A stretch of DNA of 64,000 nucleotides from Ruminococcaceae bacterium OttesenSCG-928-A16. GTDB taxonomy: Bacteria; Bacillota; Clostridia; Oscillospirales; Ruminococcaceae. Location of the stretch: positions 1-64,000 of the forward strand of contig JAJDJP010000006.1 in the NCBI GenBank assembly GCA_030267215.1, in the 5' to 3' direction. This document shows positions 59,439 through 64,000 of this stretch, piece by piece. Position numbers and translations under genes: made by a program. Each line of letters starts with the position of its first letter. The first letter of the stretch is position 1. The notes beneath the pieces are model-generated. The model saw only the letters and a list, made by a program, of their open reading frames with translations, had not been told where the DNA came from and did no database searches.

Positions 59439-59975
59439 TTAAACAGCCTCTGTTTGCTCGGTAATATAATCCCTAATAAAAATGGCAACGCTTGGTGCGC
59501 TAAGGGGTATATCGCCCAATATCTGCCGCACTTCCCGGGTATCGAACACAAAGCGGCTATTGTTTTTGGCAAAGGTATACATAAAATTAAGCTGCGGGTT
59601 ACACTGCACCAGCGTGGCAATGGTGCTGCCCATATTGCCCAGGGGGGCAAGGTCTATATGGTTAAGCACAAAGCTGGCGGTTACGGTGGTGCCCACACCG
59701 GGCGCACTTTCTATTTGCAGGGTGCCGCCGGTTAATTCGGCCGCCATTTTTAAAAAGGGCAGCCCCAAACCCACCTTGCGGGTGGTGCGGGTGGTGCAAA
59801 AGGGGTCGGTTACGCTTTGCACCATCTCGGCATCCATGCCCTTGCCGTCATCTTTAATAACAAGGGTTTGGCTGTTTTGCGCGGTATCTTGGGCAAGCGT
59901 AATTTCAATGTTGCTGGACCCGGCACGCACGCTGTTTTCGGCAATGTCCAAAATATTCATCGAAAGTTCCTGCAA
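59439..59975 (-). CDS. Histidine-kinase-like ATPase without phosphoacceptor domain
   Basis: 178 residues: a HATPase_c fold with LDIAENSVRAGSSNIEI (N box, about 9-25), KDDGKGMDAEM (G1) and GLGLPFLKMAAELTGGTLQI (G2). There is no HisKA, receiver or membrane part. The C-terminal third (about 115-178) is not recognised. It sits between hndA and hndB in the hydrogenase operon, as in other Clostridia. It may act as an ATP-dependent switch or a protein kinase for a hydrogenase regulator; the divergent operon holds a second such ATPase. Confidence 0.82.
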   Translation of the reverse strand: MQELSMNILDIAENSVRAGSSNIEITLAQDTAQNSQTLVIKDDGKGMDAEMVQSVTDPFCTTRTTRKVGLGLPFLKMAAELTGGTLQIESAPGVGTTVTASFVLNHIDLAPLGNMGSTIATLVQCNPQLNFMYTFAKNNSRFVFDTREVRQILGDIPLSAPSVAIFIRDYITEQTEAV

Positions 59976-60017
59976 AAAGGCACCTCCGTTAAAAAAGCAT
60001 GCTTGGTAAATGGGCCG

Positions 60018-60512
60018 TTAGTATTTAGCCAGCATGTCCTTAATTTCTTTTTCTTCGCCAGTAAGGCGGCCATACACGTCGTCGTTAATCATAATTACCG
60101 GGGCAAGGCCACAGGCACCAATGCAACGGCAGGCGTCCAGGCTAAACTTGCCATCTTCGCCGCATTCGCCGCTTTTCAGGTTCAGTTCTTTTTCCAGTGC
60201 TTCCAGCACTTTGCCGCTGCCTTTTACATAGCAGGCGGTGCCCATGCATACGCTAACCTTGTATTTGCCCTTGGGCGAAAGCGAGAACTGTGAATAAAAA
60301 GTAGCAACACCGTAAATTTCAGCCAATGGCTTATCCAATGCGGTGGCCACCATTTTTTGCACTTCAATGGGTAGGTAGCCGTAAATTTCCTGCGCATGTT
60401 GCAGGGCCGGCATAACGGCACCCGGGGTATCCCTATGTTCTTGTAACCAGGCACTTAGCTGCTCTTCTTGCTGTTTTGTGCCGGCAAACGGCACCGTAGA
60501 AATGACTTTCAT
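60018..60512 (-). CDS. hndA: NuoE-like hydrogenase subunit (HndA type)
   Basis: 164 residues from ATG 60512 (the longer frame from 60602 has no support; GGGAGGATAGACACT precedes the ATG). The [2Fe-2S] ligands are in VCMGTACYVKGSG (two Cys) and DACRCIGACGLAPVIMINDD (two Cys of the CxxxC pair). A helical N-terminal part precedes them. It is the first gene of the minus-strand hydrogenase operon. Confidence 0.93.
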   Translation of the reverse strand: MKVISTVPFAGTKQQEEQLSAWLQEHRDTPGAVMPALQHAQEIYGYLPIEVQKMVATALDKPLAEIYGVATFYSQFSLSPKGKYKVSVCMGTACYVKGSGKVLEALEKELNLKSGECGEDGKFSLDACRCIGACGLAPVIMINDDVYGRLTGEEKEIKDMLAKY

Positions 60513-60906
60513 AGTGTCTATCCTCCCGTCTTCTGGGTGCATTGTTAAAGGTTTGTCAATGCACGTACCATTTATTATAACGTACCATTCCCTTAAATAC
60601 AACTATATATAGGCGCTATTTATGCTGCAAAACAAGAAATAAGCGGATATTTAAGACTAACGGCAAGGCGGCAAGTGTAAAAGTGTGGTGCAAAGGTGCC
60701 TTTAAAGGCCTGCCAAACACCTTTTTGGCAACGTGGGTGGGGTAGCCACACAACAACTAGCTGCTTTACTATTTGGGGCAAAAAACTTATAATATAGCTA
60801 TAATGGCGTGCAAAACAAGCAAATGGCCGTGCCCGCATAAACCGGCGCTAAATACCGGCATTGTTTTTGCAGGCTGCGGCCTATTTTAAACAAGTGGAGG
60901 ACACGC
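60513..60906. promoter_or_regulatory. Divergent regulatory region between hydrogenase and sensor operons
   Basis: TTTACT (60765-60770) and TATAAT (60788-60793), 17 bases apart, make a good plus-strand promoter for the DRTGG gene. A second set, TTGTCA (60553-60558) with TATAAC, also 17 bases apart, lies further upstream. ACGTACCATT occurs twice (about 60563 and 60580), a possible regulator site. No gene fits here. Confidence 0.5.
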
Positions 60907-61248
60907 ATGAAGATTAAAGAAATTGCAGAGGTTTTAAATGCCGAGGTGCTAACCGCGACAGACCTTGAGCGTGAGGTGCACACCGCTTGCGGAAGTGACA
61001 TGATGAGCGATGTGCTGGCCTATGTGAAGGACCAAGCGGTGCTGGTAACCGGCCTAAATAACCCGCAGGTGGTGCGCACTGCCAGCATGATGGACATGGT
61101 GTGCATTGTGTTTGTGCGTGGCAAAAAGCCAGACGATAGCATTATTCAGCTTGCGCAGCAGCTGGATATTGCCATTTTGGCGACTGATATTCCGATGTTT
61201 CCGGCCTGTGGTATTTTGTACGCAAAAGGCCTGCGGGGAGGGAATTAA
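60907..61248 (+). CDS. DRTGG-domain protein
   Basis: 113 residues. The N-terminal MKIKEIAEVLNAEVLTATDL and the central SDMMSDVLAYVKDQAVLVTG and IVFVRGKKPDDSIIQLAQQL match single-domain DRTGG proteins next to sensory hydrogenases. The domain may bind a nucleotide or small ligand. GTGGAGG precedes the ATG. It is the first gene of the divergent operon and stops 2 bases before the ATPase gene. Confidence 0.78.
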   Translation: MKIKEIAEVLNAEVLTATDLEREVHTACGSDMMSDVLAYVKDQAVLVTGLNNPQVVRTASMMDMVCIVFVRGKKPDDSIIQLAQQLDIAILATDIPMFPACGILYAKGLRGGN

Positions 61249-61250
61249 CC

Positions 61251-61670
61251 ATGGCAGATATACATTTGGAGTATGTGGTGCCCGAGGATGACTTTACCCG
61301 TGCGGGCGAGGCCAGCGCCGATTTGAAGGCACGGCTTAAAAAGCTGGGGCTTTCCAGCGAGGCTATCCGCAAGGTGTCTATTTCGTTGTACGAAGGGGAA
61401 ATTAACCTTGCCATACATGCCAAGGGTGGCCGCATTAGCGTAGATGTTGCGCCCGACAATGTGCATATGTGCCTGCGAGACGACGGCCCCGGCATACCAG
61501 ACGTTGCCCTTGCCATGCGCGAGGGGTATAGCACGGCGCCCGATGAAGTGCGCAGCCTTGGGTTTGGCGCGGGCATGGGCCTGCCCAACATGAAAAAGTA
61601 CGCCGATGAATTTGAGATTGAAAGCACCGTAGGGGTGGGCACCACGGTTTGCATGCGGGTGTTTGTGTAG
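61251..61670 (+). CDS. Anti-sigma-factor-like (RsbW-type) serine kinase ATPase
   Basis: 139 residues with a GHKL fold: RKVSISLYEGEINLAIHAKG (N box), LRDDGPGIPD (G1) and GFGAGMGLPNMKKYADEFEI (G2). It has no other domain. GGGAGGGAATTAACC precedes the ATG. Together with the ATPase in the hydrogenase operon it points to a phosphorylation-based switch tied to H2 sensing; direct targets are not visible. Confidence 0.85.
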   Translation: MADIHLEYVVPEDDFTRAGEASADLKARLKKLGLSSEAIRKVSISLYEGEINLAIHAKGGRISVDVAPDNVHMCLRDDGPGIPDVALAMREGYSTAPDEVRSLGFGAGMGLPNMKKYADEFEIESTVGVGTTVCMRVFV

Positions 61671-61689
61671 GTATTTTATAATTGTGTTG

Positions 61690-61890
61690 TTATAAATCCC
61701 CCAGCCCGGCACCCTAAAGAGATGTGCCGGGCAGCCCCCTTTAGGCAAGGGGGCCGGGGGAATAGGTTGAAACTTGTTGCTATAGTGGCTAAAGGGAAGA
61801 GTGAAAAGGGTAAAGTGAAAGGCAGGCTACTTGCCCCCCTTGCCTAAGGGGAAACAAACGCGTTAGCGTTTAGGGGGATATCTGCTGAAC
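61690..61890. repeat. REP-like intergenic repeat, copy 2
   Basis: CCCCCAGCCCGGCAC/GTGCCGGGC and CCCCCTTTAGGCAAGGGGG form hairpins, then CCCCTTGCCTAAGGGG and AACGCGTTAGCGTT follow. The CCTTGCCTAAGGGG part is shared with 43540-43640. It separates the ATPase and the Fe-S genes. Confidence 0.5.
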
Positions 61891-61950
61891 GTTTCTCTTT
61901 AGTTAGTGCACGCATGATAAAGGCTGGCAATTAAATAATGGAGGGTAATT

Positions 61951-63228
61951 GTGGCAAAGTTTTATCACTCGGTTATGTTAGAAAAAGACAAGTGCAAAGG
62001 CTGCATTAACTGCATAAAGCGTTGCCCTACCGAGGCAATACGTGTGCAAGATGGCAAGGCCCGCATTATGGCCGAACGCTGTATTGATTGCGGCGAGTGT
62101 ATTAGGGTTTGCCCCTACCACGCCAAAAAGGCCATTTATAACCCGCTTTCGGTAATGGAAAACTATAAATACCCCATTGCGCTGGTAGAGCCCAGCATGT
62201 ATGGGCAGTTTAATAATTTAGAAGAAACCGATGTGGTGGCAGCCGCTTTAAAAGAAATTGGGTTTGCCGCTGTGTACGATATTGCCCGTGCGGCAGAACT
62301 GGTAAGCGAAGCCACCCGGCTGTTATTGGCCGAAGGCAAGCTGAAAAAACCAGTGATATCCTCGGCCTGCCCAGCCATTGCAAGGCTTATTCGGGTGCGG
62401 TTTCCGGGGTTAATTGGCAATGTGCTGCCGCTGGTGCCGCCTATGGAGCTTGCCGCCCGCCTTGCCAAACGGCAGGCGCTGGCACAGGGTGTGTCGGCGG
62501 CGGATGTTGGCTGCATACTGCTAACCCCCTGCCCGGCAAAGGCCACGGCCCAGCGCATGCCTATTGGCTATGCCCACAGCGAAATTGATGCCGCAGTTGC
62601 CATAAAAAAAATATACCCTGCCATGCTGGGGGTTATGCGGGCGGGTACTTCTAGCGAGCTAGCGCAGGCTGGGCGCATTGGGTTTGGCTGGGGCGAAAAC
62701 GGCGGCGAAGCAGCCGGGCTTATTTCTACCGATGCCTACCTTGCCGCCGATGGCATGGAAAACATTGTGCGTGTGCTAGAGGATTTGGAAGACGCAAAAT
62801 ATCAAGATTTGGAATTTGTGGAGTTAAGCGCCTGCGCAGGTGGTTGTGTAGGCGGGGTTTTGCAGGTAGAAAACCCTTACATTGCCAAAGCCAAACTAAA
62901 AAAATTGCGCCGCTATATGCCGGTTAGCCTAAACCACCTGCAAGGGGCGGTTCCCACCGCCATGATGTGGGAAGAAAATTTGGAATATGCCCCGGTGATG
63001 GAACTTGGCAAAACCCGGCAAGAGAGCTTTGAAAAATACGAGGAACTGGAACGAATTATGCATGAACTGCCCGAACTGGACTGCGGCAGTTGTGGTGCCC
63101 CCACCTGTGCCGCTTTTGCCGAAGATATAGTGCGTGGCAATGCCGAGATGAACGACTGCACGGTGCTGATGCGTGACCGCATGGAAGCGGTGCTGAAAGC
63201 CATTGGGCACGATAAGAAAAAAGATTAA
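61951..63228 (+). CDS. Sensory-type [FeFe] hydrogenase (HydS-like)
   Basis: 425 residues from GTG 61951 (GGAGGG upstream). Two [4Fe-4S] motifs come first: CKGCINCIKRCP and CIDCGECIRVCP. The H-cluster domain has altered loops: SSACPAIARLI (L1, Ala at the first Cys of TSCCP), LTPCPAKATAQ (L2) and ELSACAGGCVGGVLQ (L3). The four cluster Cys are kept, but the proton-relay Cys is Ala, as in known sensory enzymes. A further cluster motif, CGSCGAPTCAAF, sits near 368-379. No PAS domain is present. It likely senses H2 rather than turning it over fast. Confidence 0.85.
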   Translation: MAKFYHSVMLEKDKCKGCINCIKRCPTEAIRVQDGKARIMAERCIDCGECIRVCPYHAKKAIYNPLSVMENYKYPIALVEPSMYGQFNNLEETDVVAAALKEIGFAAVYDIARAAELVSEATRLLLAEGKLKKPVISSACPAIARLIRVRFPGLIGNVLPLVPPMELAARLAKRQALAQGVSAADVGCILLTPCPAKATAQRMPIGYAHSEIDAAVAIKKIYPAMLGVMRAGTSSELAQAGRIGFGWGENGGEAAGLISTDAYLAADGMENIVRVLEDLEDAKYQDLEFVELSACAGGCVGGVLQVENPYIAKAKLKKLRRYMPVSLNHLQGAVPTAMMWEENLEYAPVMELGKTRQESFEKYEELERIMHELPELDCGSCGAPTCAAFAEDIVRGNAEMNDCTVLMRDRMEAVLKAIGHDKKKD

Positions 63229-63276
63229 TTTTGCGGTAAGATAAAAAAATTGCGCAAAATGGTGTGGAGGCTTGTG

Positions 63277-63615
63277 ATGACGACAACCGACCTTTTGAAA
63301 CTGGAAGCTTTTTTGCCCGCCGTAACGGCCGAGGAACGTGCCATTACCGATGTATATTGTGCCGACCTTTTAAGCTGGGCTATGGGCAATGCGCCCGAAG
63401 ATGGCGCCTGGTGCACCGTAATGGGCAATGTAAACGCCGTGGCGGTGGCCGCCCTTGCCGATGTTGCGGTAATTGTGCTGTGCGAAAACGCCGAACTAGC
63501 CGAAGATGCCAAGCAAAAGGCCGCCGGGCAAGGGGTAAACATTGTTACCACCGCCCTGCCTGCCTTTAAGGCGGCCCTTGCCATTGCGCAGGCGGCCGGG
63601 TTGGTAAAGCCGTAG
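63277..63615 (+). CDS. DRTGG-like small protein
   Basis: 112 residues from ATG 63277 (GGAGG upstream; the longer frame from 63250 is unlikely). It shares the alternating beta/alpha pattern of the first DRTGG protein (AVAVAALADVAVIVLCENAE) but lacks clear motif identity, so the family call is tentative. It sits between the HydS-like and PHP genes. Confidence 0.55.
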   Translation: MTTTDLLKLEAFLPAVTAEERAITDVYCADLLSWAMGNAPEDGAWCTVMGNVNAVAVAALADVAVIVLCENAELAEDAKQKAAGQGVNIVTTALPAFKAALAIAQAAGLVKP

Positions 63616-63651
63616 GTTGCAAAAACCTAAAAAAAGAAAGGGGCGCATGGC

Positions 63652-64000
63652 ATGACCTACGATTTGCATATACATTCCTGCCTTTCGCCCTGCGCAGATG
63701 ACGATATGACCCCGGCCAACATTGCGGGGTTTGCCAAGCTAAATGGCATTGATGTGATTGCGGTAACCGACCATAATGCGGCCGATAACCTGCCTGCGGT
63801 GCAGCAGGCCTGCCATGCATATGGGGTGCAGCTGCTGCCCGGCATAGAGGTAAACACCGCGGAAGAAATACACCTGCTTACCTATTTTTCTACGATAGAA
63901 GCAGCGCTAAAAATGAGCGATTTACTGTACCAAAACCTGCCCCCCATGCCCTACGAGCCCGAAATTTGGGGCCGGCAACTGGTAATGGATGTGGAGGACA
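63652..64000 (+). CDS. PHP-domain phosphoesterase (partial, runs off the end)
   Basis: The first 116 residues are visible. YDLHIHSCLSPCADDDMTPA carries the HxH metal motif, VTDHNAADNLPA the second, and LLPGIEVNTAEEIHLLTYFS the E/H metal motif. PHP proteins hydrolyse phosphoesters such as histidinol phosphate or nucleotides. In clostridial hydrogenase-sensor operons a PHP protein often follows the DRTGG and ATPase genes. AAAGGGG precedes the ATG. Confidence 0.88.
   Translation, partial: MTYDLHIHSCLSPCADDDMTPANIAGFAKLNGIDVIAVTDHNAADNLPAVQQACHAYGVQLLPGIEVNTAEEIHLLTYFSTIEAALKMSDLLYQNLPPMPYEPEIWGRQLVMDVED

Noticed and set aside
63277-63615. Assigning this as a second certain DRTGG protein
   Set aside because: Context and secondary-structure pattern fit, but sequence motifs are weak, so it is listed only as DRTGG-like.

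Overview
The window looks like chromosomal DNA from an anaerobic gut-type Firmicute (Clostridia, plausibly Oscillospirales/Ruminococcaceae-like). This rests on AGGAGG-type ribosome sites, many TTG/GTG starts, class III (Firmicute) fructose bisphosphatase, an HndABCD-type [FeFe] hydrogenase with a sensory hydrogenase, a sialic-acid catabolic cluster, and RpiR, PadR and MarR regulators. Species cannot be named from sequence alone.

Layout. 1-1902: a thiamine-diphosphate enzyme. About 2053-19988: an integrative island in tRNA-Asn. Its left end has two 106-bp units that begin with the tRNA 5' half, followed by a complete tRNA-Asn. Its right end carries the tRNA 3' half beside a large serine recombinase. 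The two ends let me rebuild a near-palindromic attP with a TAG core. The island carries a Nudix gene, a complete type III-B CRISPR-Cas locus (cmr1, HD-less cas10, cmr3-6, a CorA-like membrane protein, cas6, an RT-Cas1 fusion, cas2, a 9-spacer array and a CARF-nuclease of the Card1/Can2 type), and leftovers of a mobilizable element (HTH protein, MobC-like protein, oriT-like region). 20529-28523: sialic-acid/amino-sugar use (SGNH esterase, RpiR, ABC transporter, NanA, frameshifted ROK kinase, 2-epimerase). 28853-32370: frameshifted MutS2-like gene and an oxidative-stress group (GPx, flavodoxin, OhrR-like regulator with a 50-bp perfect palindrome). 32433-39603 (minus): CDP-3,6-dideoxyhexose synthesis and polysaccharide membrane proteins. 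39874-45869: VTC, DUF4956 and CotH genes, then a two-component system. 46008-55324: mixed metabolic and regulatory genes. 55419-64000: the hydrogenase operon (minus) and a divergent operon with a sensory hydrogenase, DRTGG proteins, an anti-sigma-like ATPase and a PHP protein that runs off the end.

The most striking signal is in the CRISPR array. Six of nine spacers, all in the same orientation, read on the opposite strand as a gene start: ATG plus lysine-rich codons, four of them with a clear Shine-Dalgarno. The crRNAs would therefore be antisense to translation initiation regions. Next to an RT-Cas1 fusion this suggests spacers captured from mRNA 5' regions, perhaps from RNA held by initiating ribosomes. 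The same locus pairs two different second-messenger effectors, CorA-like and Card1-like, with one HD-less Cas10, all on a serine-recombinase element that splits tRNA-Asn and carries an intact copy.
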